Shown here: positions 34,208 through 42,563 of the stretch, in pieces
Position numbering within the stretch: position 1 is the stretch's first letter
Layout of the letters: every line of letters begins with the position of its first letter
Assembly: GCF_020524345.1 (NCBI RefSeq)
Contig: NZ_JAIVLH010000012.1
Location: 1-64,000 of the forward strand
Direction of reading: 5' to 3'
Length of the DNA: 64,000 nt
Source: Metabacillus niabensis
GTDB lineage: Bacteria; Bacillota; Bacilli; Bacillales; Bacillaceae
Notes under the pieces: generated by a model
Told to the model about the DNA's origin: nothing
Database searches by the model: none
What the model saw: only the letters and a program-made list of their open reading frames with translations
Made by a program: the position numbers and the translations under genes

Positions 34208-34642
34208 ATGGATCAAATTGATGAAAACATCTTGAGGATATTACAGTCAAATGCAAAAATTTCAATGAAGGATTTAGCAGAAGCTGTTCACTTATCTTCT
34301 CCGTCCGTTACTGAGAGAGTACGAAAATTAGAAGAGCAACAAATTATTGAAGGTTACCATGCACATGTTTCACTTAAAAAAATGAACCGTCCAATATCTG
34401 CACTTATATTGTTTGAATCAAAAGATTGTAAATCATTATCCCATTTTTGCCACAACCATCCAGATGTACTTGAGTGTTACAGAGTAGCAGGGGAAATTAG
34501 CTATATTGTCAAATTAGCAACGTATTCTGTAGAAAGTTTAGAACAATTTATTGATGATTCAATGCAATATGGTACGCCCTCAACAAATATCGTGTTATCT
34601 TCTCATGAAAAAAAAGTAATTGACCCTTTTACTATTGATTAA
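34208..34642 (+). CDS. Lrp/AsnC-family regulator
   Basis: This 144-residue protein has the N-terminal helix-turn-helix ILRILQSNAKISMKDLAEAVHLSSPSVTERVRKLEEQQIIEGYHAHV and a C-terminal RAM (ACT-like) domain from about 62 on (CYRVAGEISYIVKLATYSVESLEQFIDD). Such proteins sense amino acids. It is divergent from the isochorismatase-family gene, its most likely target. Confidence 0.93.
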   Translation: MDQIDENILRILQSNAKISMKDLAEAVHLSSPSVTERVRKLEEQQIIEGYHAHVSLKKMNRPISALILFESKDCKSLSHFCHNHPDVLECYRVAGEISYIVKLATYSVESLEQFIDDSMQYGTPSTNIVLSSHEKKVIDPFTID

Positions 34643-34806
34643 TAAAAATATAGACAAAAATTAATTAACTATTAGAGATACTTTCTTATTTTCCTCTCCT
34701 CTCCTTGAGTTATTCTAATTGAATCTTTCAGCAGCTATATGGCTACACCTCAATATCCTTAATAGATTCAGATAAACACATTTGGGAATTGAAAGGTAGT
34801 AGAATC

Positions 34807-35141
34807 CTAGTTTTGAGAGCTTATTAGTGATGGTAGTGGGTAATTATTGAGAAATAGTTGTAGCTTGTCCCACGTGAAGGATTTTCTCTGACTTCTTCTA
34901 TTGAGCCATTTGAACAGTAAATACACGATTCTAAATTTAAATTTGCTGACACTTGGCAAATTATCAGGGATGCAATAATTGTTATAATATCCTATAAGAG
35001 AGCATTTAAATTGATCCATAATCATATGAATGTCTTTAACTCTATTCTTCTTCAACCATTTTTTCGATTCTTTTAATTTAGCTTGACTGCCTGGTCCAGA
35101 TCCTTCTCAAGTATCTTGTCGAGTAGGTTTCTTTCGTTCAT
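34807..35141 (-). pseudogene. Group II intron reverse transcriptase/maturase, two ends joined
   Basis: On the minus strand the ATG at 35141 opens MNERNLLDKILEKDLDQA, the start of a class C intron protein, but stops after 22 codons. From about 35096, in another frame, the C-terminal maturase domain reads AKLKESKKWLKK and later LFKWLNRRSQRKSFTWDKLQLFL. The whole catalytic middle, including the polymerase motifs, is missing. It is an internal deletion, not a gene. Confidence 0.88.
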
Positions 35142-35314
35142 GCTTGTTATTTCCTTTCCTCGTAGGTCGGTAACCACTTTTGTCGCGGTTTGCCTTTGGG
35201 CTTCCCTTCAGATTCCACGTCACCATGGACACCCTTGCCTTCAGCTATGTATTTGCCGCTACCAGGCAATACTCGGGACTTTCACCCGTTAGAGTTCGCC
35301 CATGCTGGGCGAAC
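34807..35314 (-). mobile_element. Group IIC intron remnant with 5' RNA domains
   Basis: The minus strand from 35314 begins GTTCGCCCAGCATGGGCG and continues with GGGTGAAAGTCCCGA, AAGGGTGTCC, GACGTGGAATCTGAAGG and GGCAAACC. These closely follow domain I of the Oceanobacillus iheyensis class C intron. It starts exactly after the T-rich run of a terminator. Domain V and the 3' boundary were not found below 34807, so that limit is uncertain. Confidence 0.85.
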
Positions 35315-35319
35315 AAAAT

Positions 35320-35350
35320 AAGCACCTTTCCTTGTTCCAGAAAGGCGCTT
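35320..35350 (-). terminator. Terminator used as intron target, and repeat-family copy
   Basis: AAGCACCTTTC (35320-35330) pairs with GAAAGGCGCTT (35340-35350). On the minus strand it is followed by ATTTTG and then the intron 5' end. It follows the lipoprotein gene at 35399-35974 and belongs to the dispersed GCGCTT repeat family. Confidence 0.85.
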
Positions 35351-35398
35351 TGTTTGTTTAAGATCAAAAGTGTATTTATTAAAAGGTTTTTTGGTAAC

Positions 35399-35974
35399 TT
35401 AATGTGAATTACTAAGGTCAAAACGTGCGATTTCTTCACCTTCAACAGAAACAATTAAAGTTGCATCCAAAGCATGTTCTTGCAACTTCTCTAATTGTTC
35501 GGATGACGGGGCAAGTTGTATTTCAGGATTCTCTTCTAAAGCACCTAAAGTAAAATCAAAAGTGTATTTTCCTTCTTGATTAGGTTCAAGAACAGGCACA
35601 CTCGTTTTTCCTATATTTAAACTTTTTTCTTCGCCTTCGTCATAGATATTAATGCCCAATACTTCTTCCGAAACCACTTTTAACTTTTCATTAGGTTCGA
35701 TATAAACTTTTATTCCGTCGTTAAATTCGTATGTCTCGTTATTAAGTTCTTCCATTCCACCAAGATTCTTCCCACCAGTATTCTTTAAAATGAAATTGTA
35801 ACTAAGTGTTATGGGTTGTATTATTTCACCTGTCTGCTCTCCAGAAGTAATCTCAATTCCTCCAGACTTATTATCCCTAATTTCAACAGATGAACCTGTT
35901 AGTTCTAAGGAAGGTTTACTTGAACAACCTGCTAACAATATGATAACTATGAAAATACTTGTAAGAAACTTCAT
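35399..35974 (-). CDS. Hypothetical lipoprotein
   Basis: From the ATG at 35974 (GGGGG five bases upstream) the protein has 191 residues. A lipoprotein signal ends in the lipobox LLAGC (Cys17). The mature part is beta-rich with an immunoglobulin-like look (ITLSYNFILKNTGGKNLGG; YTFDFTLGALEENPEIQL). I recognise no named family. It is a single-gene unit ending at the terminator that hosts the intron remnant. Confidence 0.8.
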   Translation of the reverse strand: MKFLTSIFIVIILLAGCSSKPSLELTGSSVEIRDNKSGGIEITSGEQTGEIIQPITLSYNFILKNTGGKNLGGMEELNNETYEFNDGIKVYIEPNEKLKVVSEEVLGINIYDEGEEKSLNIGKTSVPVLEPNQEGKYTFDFTLGALEENPEIQLAPSSEQLEKLQEHALDATLIVSVEGEEIARFDLSNSH

Positions 35975-36140
35975 CAAATCCCCCTTTAATCTGTAAAATA
36001 TTTCTATTTTTATTATACTTTAAATACAAATAACCTGGGAACAATTGTTTAATATCTGAATTACATCTCAATCTTTTGTACCAAAAAATACGCTTACCTA
36101 CTACAGAAAAGCGCTTTATTACGGAACATTTTTTATAAAG

Positions 36141-36668
36141 TTATAGTTCAAGTCCTTCTATTTCTTTGAAGGTTCTTGAATACATTTCTTTTATGTGTTC
36201 TTCTGTCTTTTCATCATTATACAATCCGAATTCCCAATTTCTTAATGAGTCTCCTTCTTCAGACCTAAGAACCCCGACAGTATAACTATTACCAGGAGTC
36301 CAATTCCAAGACTCATCATATTCTGTATCTTTTACAGTAAAAGGAATATGGCTTTTAGCAGATATAAAAAAGAATGGGATATTGGTATTTAGATAAACAT
36401 CTGTATATTGACTTTCAGCAGCTTTGTAGAGATGATCCTTCATAATAAAGACTGCATCAAATGAATCTAACTCTTTACTTAATAATTCATCAAAAGAAAT
36501 TTCACTGAATCTCACTTGTTCCTCTTTAATATCTGGTGGTTCACCAACTACCGCTATTCTTAAAGCTTCACCTTCATATAATTCCAAATCAGGGTTGAGG
36601 GAACAAGCTGATAACGCAATTATCAGTGTAATAATTAAAATGTATTGTTTTCTTTTTCTTACTTTCAT
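36141..36668 (-). CDS. Hypothetical lipoprotein
   Basis: The start is set at the ATG at 36668, with GAGGAG seven bases upstream, giving 175 residues. The lipobox ALSAC places the lipidated Cys at about 22. The mature domain (LRIAVVGEPPDIKEEQVRFSEISFDELL; FDAVFIMKDHL) suggests a small alpha/beta domain. No family recognised. A degenerate repeat-family hairpin lies just downstream at 36081-36120. Confidence 0.78.
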   Translation of the reverse strand: MKVRKRKQYILIITLIIALSACSLNPDLELYEGEALRIAVVGEPPDIKEEQVRFSEISFDELLSKELDSFDAVFIMKDHLYKAAESQYTDVYLNTNIPFFFISAKSHIPFTVKDTEYDESWNWTPGNSYTVGVLRSEEGDSLRNWEFGLYNDEKTEEHIKEMYSRTFKEIEGLEL

Positions 36669-36707
36669 ATACAATCTCCTCATAAATGAACAATATAAAC
36701 TAAAAAC

Positions 36708-36728
36708 CCTTAGAATAATAATCTAAGG
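36708..36728 (-). terminator. Probable terminator of the DHFR gene
   Basis: CCTTAGA pairs with TCTAAGG; on the minus strand it is followed by GTTTTTAG. Confidence 0.6.
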
Positions 36729-36881
36729 AATAAAATAATAGCTCAAAGAATCCTCCACTTTAGTTTAGCATTCAGCAAACCTTTTGCGGAATGCTCTCTT
36801 TCCTTTACTCCACAAAATTGCCTTGCATGCAGAATAGGCGTAGATCCTTATTCAGGAAATGCGCTTCTATTGTTGAAGATG

Positions 36882-37382
36882 TTATTTACTTAATATGTTC
36901 TTTCTTTCATACACATGAAAATAGTAGTTAAAAGGATTTTCATCATCTTTTATCCCTTTTTGGACAAATACCTCATTCCATTCATCATAATTCACTTCTG
37001 GAAAAAAAGTATCTCCTTCGAATTCATGTTGTATTTTTGTGATAAGCATTTTCTCGACATAAGGGAAAAACAAATTATAAACCTGTTCTCCTCCGAAAAT
37101 AAAAATTTCTTCTTCGTATTTACATAACTCAAAAACATCTTCTATTGAATGAGCTATTTCGCAACCATTATAGGTAAACCCTTTATCTCTAGTCAAAATT
37201 ATATTCCTTCTGTTAGGTAAAGCTCTTCCAATTGATTCTAGGTTCTTTCTACCTAAAATAATTGAATGTCCCTTTGTGGTATGTTTAACATATTCCCAAT
37301 CCTTCGGAATTCTCCAAGGTATGTCATTCTCTTTGCCAATCACTCTATTTTTATCCATTGCAACAATTAAAGAAACTTTCAT
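36882..37382 (-). CDS. folA: Dihydrofolate reductase
   Basis: From the ATG at 37382 the protein has 166 residues, the usual DHFR length. The core is clear: MKVSLIVAMDKNRVIGKENDIPWRIPKDWEYVKHTT with the catalytic acid Asp in the PKDW segment (about 27), then GHSIILGRKNLESIG and the NADPH-loop EEIFIFGGEQVYNLFFPYV. It reduces dihydrofolate to tetrahydrofolate. A longer frame starting at TTG 21 bases earlier has no ribosome site. No thymidylate synthase gene is adjacent, so this may be an extra copy rather than the housekeeping one. Confidence 0.92.
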   Translation of the reverse strand: MKVSLIVAMDKNRVIGKENDIPWRIPKDWEYVKHTTKGHSIILGRKNLESIGRALPNRRNIILTRDKGFTYNGCEIAHSIEDVFELCKYEEEIFIFGGEQVYNLFFPYVEKMLITKIQHEFEGDTFFPEVNYDEWNEVFVQKGIKDDENPFNYYFHVYERKNILSK

Positions 37383-37505
37383 ATATAACACAGCCTTTTT
37401 CAACTATTTTACCATGTATTTTATTATTACTATTAAACCTCCTTGTTCCACGATGCTGTATCTTTACGTTGAATACGATCCTACACAATCTCTCCTATTT
37501 CAACG

Positions 37506-37592
37506 TTGATCTTCTCCAGTCTGGCTGGCATTGTAAATAAAAAAGCGTCTATCCTTATTTCAAGAACAGCGCTTAGTTTGCTGAAGATCAAT
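37506..37592. repeat. Dispersed repeat copy, composite
   Basis: This copy joins the CAGTCTGGC-type half (37514-37522) to the TTATTTCAAGAACAGCGCTT half and the TTGCTGAAGATCAA tail (37579-37592). It fills most of the gap before the next plus-strand gene. Confidence 0.6.
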
Positions 37593-37726
37593 GTCAAAAA
37601 TCATTAATATCTCAAAGATTAAGGTACTACATATAATTATCAGACTTACATTTTTTTACAAAATGTTTTTTCGTTAATATATTCAATATTGGGGAAATTT
37701 AAGGCTATATCTAATATAAGGAAATT

Positions 37727-38056
37727 ATGGTTAAAAAATTTTCGATTTCAATATGTACTTTATTACTTTTATTGATTGCGGCAACACCCTTAGAAACAAA
37801 AGCCCTAACCTTTGAAGAATTACCAGTTAAACAATCTTCAAAACAGTGGTCAGTTCAGATAGGTGAAGCTGAAAAAGGAAAAGATCTAGCAAAACCTGTA
37901 AAAGGAAAATTTCATACTTGCTCTATAGATGTTAATAACATAGGTAAGGATGTATACTCTGTAGAAATTAATATGTTTAGAAATGAACCTAACTTTAAGA
38001 CAAAGTACTCGCTTTTTGGTTGTCCTGATGGACAAGAGTGTAATGAAAACCTTTAA
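37727..38056 (+). CDS. Small secreted protein, hypothetical
   Basis: This 109-residue protein has a typical signal peptide (about 1-26, cut near TKALT) and a soluble domain with two Cys near the end (CPDGQEC) plus one at about 65. AAGGAAATT stands right before the ATG. It is divergent from no clear partner and is followed within 40 bases by a convergent gene. I recognise no family. Confidence 0.65.
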   Translation: MVKKFSISICTLLLLLIAATPLETKALTFEELPVKQSSKQWSVQIGEAEKGKDLAKPVKGKFHTCSIDVNNIGKDVYSVEINMFRNEPNFKTKYSLFGCPDGQECNENL

Positions 38057-38094
38057 ATCCTAGCTGCAAAGAGCAAAATATTATATGATATATT

Positions 38095-38598
38095 CTAATT
38101 TTCAGAACACTTATTCCAATTAATTGGCTTTAGTCGAAGCCTTTTTGCTTTCTTTTCTCGTACCGACATAACCACCCAAGCCTTACCTTCTTTATGCAAT
38201 TCCTTTATGACGTTGTTTCCATCGGTTCTTTTATAAAGAAAATAACCCTTCGTACCTTCTAAACCATGCTCTAAGAACAATCTCATCGAACCAATACTTC
38301 TTCCTACAAATAAATGCTGTAAGGAAATTTTGTCGGAACGATCATTAAGGTTATCCCCTACTTTTAAATTTAAGCCATCATGTGTAAATTCTTCATAGCC
38401 CGATAAATTTAAGTTATAGGTTTTAACAATATCACTTAACACTTTGTTATTAAATTCTTTCATGTTCTTTTCAAATTCTTCTATACATACGCTTTTAGGA
38501 GGTTTTTCTCTTTTTAAATCGGCAAAAACAGTTACATTATTTGTTCCATATATTATGACACAAAACATAAGTAGCAAAAGAGAAAGCTTTTTATTCAT
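38095..38598 (-). CDS. Secreted protein, hypothetical
   Basis: This 167-residue protein carries a signal peptide (about 1-26, cut near VFADLK). The mature part is basic toward the C-terminus (REKKAKRLRLKPINWNKC). Two Cys residues could form a disulphide. It is convergent with the small secreted protein gene. No family recognised; a role in the surface or a prophage-like remnant cannot be judged. Confidence 0.65.
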   Translation of the reverse strand: MNKKLSLLLLMFCVIIYGTNNVTVFADLKREKPPKSVCIEEFEKNMKEFNNKVLSDIVKTYNLNLSGYEEFTHDGLNLKVGDNLNDRSDKISLQHLFVGRSIGSMRLFLEHGLEGTKGYFLYKRTDGNNVIKELHKEGKAWVVMSVREKKAKRLRLKPINWNKCSEN

Positions 38599-38618
38599 TA
38601 CATCACCCTAAATTATAT

Positions 38619-38810
38619 TTAGGTATATTCTCCCCGATCCCTTTTCCAGTATTCTTCTTCAAGTACCTGTCCGTTAAAGTACGATATATTAGAAAGAGGC
38701 TGCCTATTAAGCAACCCACTTACTTCTTCTACTCTAGCGCTTGATTCTGGAATAATTTTATTTTTTTGATTATCATTAAATGATTTTATGTAACGATAAC
38801 CATTGCTCAA
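38619..38810 (-). CDS. Small hypothetical protein overlapping the DUF3986-like gene
   Basis: This 63-residue frame begins at a TTG inside the 3' end of the preceding gene (35 bases of overlap) and has no good ribosome site of its own. Its sequence (SGLLNRQPLSNISYFNGQVLEEEYWKRDRGEY) looks like real protein. Either it is a coupled small gene or it is the continuation of the upstream frame after a one-base frameshift. Confidence 0.4.
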   Translation of the reverse strand: MSNGYRYIKSFNDNQKNKIIPESSARVEEVSGLLNRQPLSNISYFNGQVLEEEYWKRDRGEYT

Positions 38811-39051
38811 ATTTTTGTGCCCCTATATCATAAGTAAGTTCTTTATTATGGATAGAAAAAATCCTTTTTCCAAATCCATCTAATGATAATTCGTTTTCTG
38901 GGCTAATATCTCTCAATCTATACTGTTTAAAATCAAAGAAGATATCCCATACATCTTCTAATTTTCTTTTTAAGGCTATAGATTCATAATCAAAGTTATT
39001 TCCGTAATAACCTAAATGCAGATGATATCGATCATCATATAATATATCCAT
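38776..39051 (-). CDS. DUF3986-like protein
   Basis: This 91-residue soluble protein (HLHLGYYGNNFDYESIALKRK; WDIFFDFKQYRLRDISPENE; KFEQWL near the end) resembles the DUF3986 group of bacilli as I remember it. It starts at an ATG with an AAAGAGG-type site upstream. Function is unknown. The end overlaps another short frame, raising the chance of a frameshift. Confidence 0.65.
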   Translation of the reverse strand: MDILYDDRYHLHLGYYGNNFDYESIALKRKLEDVWDIFFDFKQYRLRDISPENELSLDGFGKRIFSIHNKELTYDIGAQKFEQWLSLHKII

Positions 39052-39209
39052 TTCATACCTCTTTCAATTTCATTAAATGTTTCATTAAAGCGCCCGATGG
39101 TTGAAGATTAAAGACTTTTGAAAGCTGGCTTGCACTTATTGAACTAACAACCAGTTACTTTAAGTACAATACTTCATATTCTAATACCTATGTGCTATGT
39201 AGAAACTTA

Positions 39210-39566
39210 TTATGTGGTAAGGGTTCCTTGATGAAATATCATTTGCCATTTACCTTCATTTAATTTCCAAATGGAACTTCGTAATGCAAGTTTACTATCG
39301 TTATGTCTAAATGTTCGATATGTTGCTAATAAAACAGCAGATGATAACAATTTAATATTAAAATCTACTACTGTAAATTGTATGGAATTATTAGTAGTGG
39401 TTCTGTTTCTAACTGCATCAAGTTGTGATATTTTATCATATGAATTCCCAGAACTTCCAAATTCCAAAAAGTCATCTGCAAGAAGCTCTTCTAATTCTTT
39501 ATAATCATAACTCATTAATCGCTTTTCAAGATGAAGAATATGTTCTTTAAGTAAAGAATGTTCCAT
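39210..39566 (-). CDS. DUF4440/SnoaL-like protein
   Basis: From the ATG at 39566 this is 118 residues. The NTF2-like fold of DUF4440 is indicated by LEELLADDFLEFGSSGNSYDK (about 26-46), the alternating strands IQFTVVDFNIKLL and VLLATYRTF, and the closing WKLNEGKWQMIFHQGT. Such small proteins often bind or convert small molecules; the substrate is unknown. It is transcribed alone. Confidence 0.85.
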   Translation of the reverse strand: MEHSLLKEHILHLEKRLMSYDYKELEELLADDFLEFGSSGNSYDKISQLDAVRNRTTTNNSIQFTVVDFNIKLLSSAVLLATYRTFRHNDSKLALRSSIWKLNEGKWQMIFHQGTLTT

Positions 39567-39588
39567 CAAGCTCTCTCTCCCTATATAA

Positions 39589-39641
39589 AGCCTTTGCCTT
39601 TCTTATTCTTCAACTCTTGCGCTTATATTGCTGAAGATCAC
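39589..39641. repeat. Dispersed GCGCTT repeat copy
   Basis: CTCTTGCGCTTATATTGCTGAAGATCA at its core matches the copy at 17330-17381. The surrounding 39642-39821 shows nothing else. Confidence 0.6.
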
Positions 39642-39821
39642 AAATTAATTACTATTAACGGGTTTCGCTGAAGAGTGTTATGAACTAACACACCCATCTA
39701 GCATATTAAATAACATATTTTTCAGAAATTTTTTGTTCTTTGTGCCATTAAGAATTCTCTTTATATTTTGTCGATGAAGGATGATTATTGACACGCTTAT
39801 TAGTAGAGAAAGTTACGGGTT

Positions 39822-40406
39822 CTAGCTATTCTCCAAAAGCTTAATTTCACTATCTAGTCTTTTTAAATACTTTTCTATTACTTCATCACGATTCCTTCCA
39901 TCGTTTTTCAGGTCTATTGGAGAACCTATCATTATCGTTGATTTCCTACCTCGTAGTAAGTCCTTAAGGGTAGTTGGCCCATTATATGCCGCAGGAACTA
40001 AAAGTGCATTACCCTTTAAAGCAATTGTTACTGCCCCTCTTTTTAATGGAATTTCCTCAGTGGTTCTTGTGCCGCTTGGAAAGATACCAACACATTTCTC
40101 TTCCTTTAATAGTTTCAACGGAATTTTTAATGTACTAGGACCAGGATTTTCCCTATTTACAGGAAAAGCATGAATTGAACGTAAAAATTCACCTGTAATT
40201 TTTGAGTTAAAGAGTTCTTTCTTAGCCATAAAATGAACTGGTATTGGATAAAGAGCTAAGGCAAGCATGATAACATCAACCCACCCTTTATGTGAACATG
40301 TAACAACAAACCTAGTGTGAGTAGGTAAATTTTCTTTTCCTTTTACTTTTAGCAAATTCAGCATTTTTGTTAATACATATAGGAAAGTACTAATGAACTT
40401 GTACAT
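39822..40406 (-). CDS. plsC: 1-acyl-sn-glycerol-3-phosphate acyltransferase family protein
   Basis: From the ATG at 40406 (AGGAGG four bases upstream) the protein has 194 residues. The acyltransferase block I is SHKGWVDV (His-x4-Asp) near 41-48, block III is FPSGTRTTEE, and block IV follows as VPAAYNG. It transfers acyl chains to lysophosphatidate in membrane lipid synthesis, though paralogues with other acceptors exist. The gene begins 24 bases after the ketoacyl-ACP synthase gene and is likely co-transcribed, fitting a lipid role. Confidence 0.87.
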   Translation of the reverse strand: MYKFISTFLYVLTKMLNLLKVKGKENLPTHTRFVVTCSHKGWVDVIMLALALYPIPVHFMAKKELFNSKITGEFLRSIHAFPVNRENPGPSTLKIPLKLLKEEKCVGIFPSGTRTTEEIPLKRGAVTIALKGNALLVPAAYNGPTTLKDLLRGRKSTIMIGSPIDLKNDGRNRDEVIEKYLKRLDSEIKLLENS

Positions 40407-40430
40407 ATTTCCTCCTAAAATCACATAAAC

Positions 40431-41414
40431 CTATAAAGTCCATCTAATTAATAACCCTGCGTGTGCTAGTCCCCCACCAAAACCATACAGTAATACCAAA
40501 TCTCCCTTTTTTAATTTATTCTCTAAGACTCCTTTGTCAAGAGATAAGGGAATTGTTGCAGACGAAGTATTTCCATAATCAACTAAACTATATAACGTTT
40601 TTTCTATTGGTAACCCACTTCTTTCACATATGGATTCAATCATCCTTAAATTAGCACTATGAGGAACAAACCAATCTACCTCATTTAAAGCGATAGCAGC
40701 ATTGCTCATAACATTTTCTACTCCTTGAGGTACAGTAGTTACAGCCCATTTATAAACTTCACGACCATTTTGAACAATTTTATTCGTATTCGTTATTTCT
40801 TGTTCAAACATTTGGTCTGATAAATTTGAACAGTATAAATGTTTACCGCCTTCTCCTTCCGATCCCAAATGTGCTGAAATGAAACTTGGTTGATCTGCAT
40901 CGTATTCTACAAGAACTGCCCCTGCTCCATCACCAAATAAAATACAAGTCGTTCGATCCTCATAATCTGTTATTTTAGACAGGGTTTCTGCACCTACCAC
41001 TAATATTTTCTTATGTAATCCAGATGTGATTAAGCCATTTGCAACATGCAATCCATATGTAAACCCTGCACAAGCAGCATTTAAATCAATTGCTCCACAA
41101 TTCCTTAAACCTAATTTAGCCTGAATCATTGAAGCCACACTAGGTGTCTTGAAATCTGGTGTCAATGTACAAGAAATAATCAGGTCGACATCCTCAATAG
41201 ATATTGGATAGCGTTCAATTAAGTTTTGGATTGCTTTAAAACTTATATCACTTGTATATTCGTTCTCTCCTGCAATTCTTCTTTCTTTAATACCAGTACG
41301 CTGGATAATCCATTCATCAGATGTTTCAACTATTTTTTCGAGTTCATCATTCGTTAGTTTCTTCTCTGGAACATAAGAGCCTATTGCTGTTATACGTGCT
41401 TTTGATTTAAGCAT
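40431..41414 (-). CDS. fabH: Beta-ketoacyl-ACP synthase III family protein
   Basis: From the ATG at 41414 (AAGGTGG upstream) this is 327 residues. The thiolase-fold triad is visible: Cys in DLNAACAGFTYG (about 113), His in VPHSANLRM and Asn in DYGNTSSATIPLSL. It would condense an acyl-CoA with malonyl-ACP to start fatty acid synthesis. Pairing with a plsC-like gene instead of the fab cluster suggests a second FabH or a specialised relative. Confidence 0.9.
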   Translation of the reverse strand: MLKSKARITAIGSYVPEKKLTNDELEKIVETSDEWIIQRTGIKERRIAGENEYTSDISFKAIQNLIERYPISIEDVDLIISCTLTPDFKTPSVASMIQAKLGLRNCGAIDLNAACAGFTYGLHVANGLITSGLHKKILVVGAETLSKITDYEDRTTCILFGDGAGAVLVEYDADQPSFISAHLGSEGEGGKHLYCSNLSDQMFEQEITNTNKIVQNGREVYKWAVTTVPQGVENVMSNAAIALNEVDWFVPHSANLRMIESICERSGLPIEKTLYSLVDYGNTSSATIPLSLDKGVLENKLKKGDLVLLYGFGGGLAHAGLLIRWTL

Positions 41415-41647
41415 ATCGGTTACCACCTTTTTATTATCTACAACTAGTATCAGGTACTAATTTTTAATTAAAATAAAACAATCAAACCGAAACTGGAATG
41501 ATTGTTTTTTCATATAAGAAATTATAACTTAATCTTCCTTATTATTCCATATTTTCATCATTTAAAAGTACATTTTATTCAAACGCGCTTTTTTTGTTGA
41601 ATAAGAGATAGTCTCTTATCTTCATTTATTTCATAGAAAAGGTAATA

Positions 41648-41673
41648 GTGTCTATGGTGTCTATGGTGTCTAT
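41648..41673. repeat. Short tandem repeat, three 9-base units
   Basis: GTGTCTATG repeats twice and a third time as GTGTCTATC. It lies about 20 bases downstream of the RidA-type gene's end. A repeat-family fragment (GCGCTTTTTTTGTTGAA) is at 41585. Nothing else seen in 41415-41692. Confidence 0.7.
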
Positions 41674-41692
41674 CACCTTGACCTTAAAATTT

Positions 41693-42151
41693 CTATTCCT
41701 CTAACTCAAAAATAGAATCAATTATTATCGGTAGATTGTCTCTAACAGAAACTGCACCTAATACCGAACGGGCATGATTCCCTTTATCTCCGAATACTTG
41801 TAGCATTAATTCAGAACAACCATTTAAAACTTTATGATGATCTTCGAACTCTGGCATTGCATTTACAAATCCCTGAATTTTCACTACTCTCTTGACTTTA
41901 TCTAAAGAACCTAAAGCCTGTTTTAATACAGCAAGGATTTCAATTCCAGTTTCACGTGCAAATTCATACCCTTCTTCAGTTGAGAAATCCCCACCTAACT
42001 TTCCTTTAGGATTGCCTGTAGGACCTTTTCCAGATACAAACATTAATCCATTTACTATAGCAAAGTTAGAATACTTAGCTTGAGGGTCACTTGCGTCAGG
42101 CAAATTAATACCCAAGTTCTCTAGTTTTTTTGCAGCAGTCATTTCTGTCAC
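41693..42151 (-). CDS. RidA/YjgF-family protein
   Basis: This 152-residue protein starts at GTG, six bases after GGAGGG. The RidA fold is indicated by FAIVNGLMFVSGKGP (about 30-44), the helix ETGIEILAVLKQALGSLDKVKRVVKIQGFVN and the closing ARSVLGAVSVRDNLPIIIDSIFEL. The ligand-binding Arg of the deaminase group is present in NHARSV. It is of the longer subgroup with an N-terminal KLENLGINLPDAS extension. Imine or enamine deamination is plausible but not certain for this subgroup. Confidence 0.88.
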   Translation of the reverse strand: MTEMTAAKKLENLGINLPDASDPQAKYSNFAIVNGLMFVSGKGPTGNPKGKLGGDFSTEEGYEFARETGIEILAVLKQALGSLDKVKRVVKIQGFVNAMPEFEDHHKVLNGCSELMLQVFGDKGNHARSVLGAVSVRDNLPIIIDSIFELEE

Positions 42152-42563
42152 TAAAATCCCTCCATATCACTGGTATAAATATCCAAGTTATAAAGTTAAT
42201 CTTAACATTTATTTACATAATAGAGGAGTGTTATGTAAATTTTTTCATCGTTTTTCTACTGACAAATCTACTATTGAGCTTCTCCAATCTGGCCCGATTG
42301 CTTAATAAACCACCGTGTTAATGAAACCACCTAAAAGTACTAAGAATACATACAGAAAGACAACCCAAGCTGTCGGATTGCCCTGTCATTATATTACCTT
42401 TATTTAAGTTCAGCTATTGCAGTGAATATTCTACAATATGCATTTTAAATAATCTTATCTTTTTTCATGGTATATCTATTTTCCAATAAGTTATTTTTTC
42501 ACCTTTATATAACTCTGGTAGCATACTAAAATAGGATGTTGATAAGTGAAGTCCTTTAATTAC
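42152..42563. other. Intergenic stretch with one repeat-family fragment
   Basis: At 42275-42310 the CCAATCTGGCCCGATTGCTTAA type of the dispersed repeat is present. The remainder is AT-rich and shows no gene. Confidence 0.5.

Noticed and set aside
35180-35454. Overlapping frames on both strands in the intron region
   Set aside because: They read through structured intron RNA and a terminator, not protein-coding DNA.
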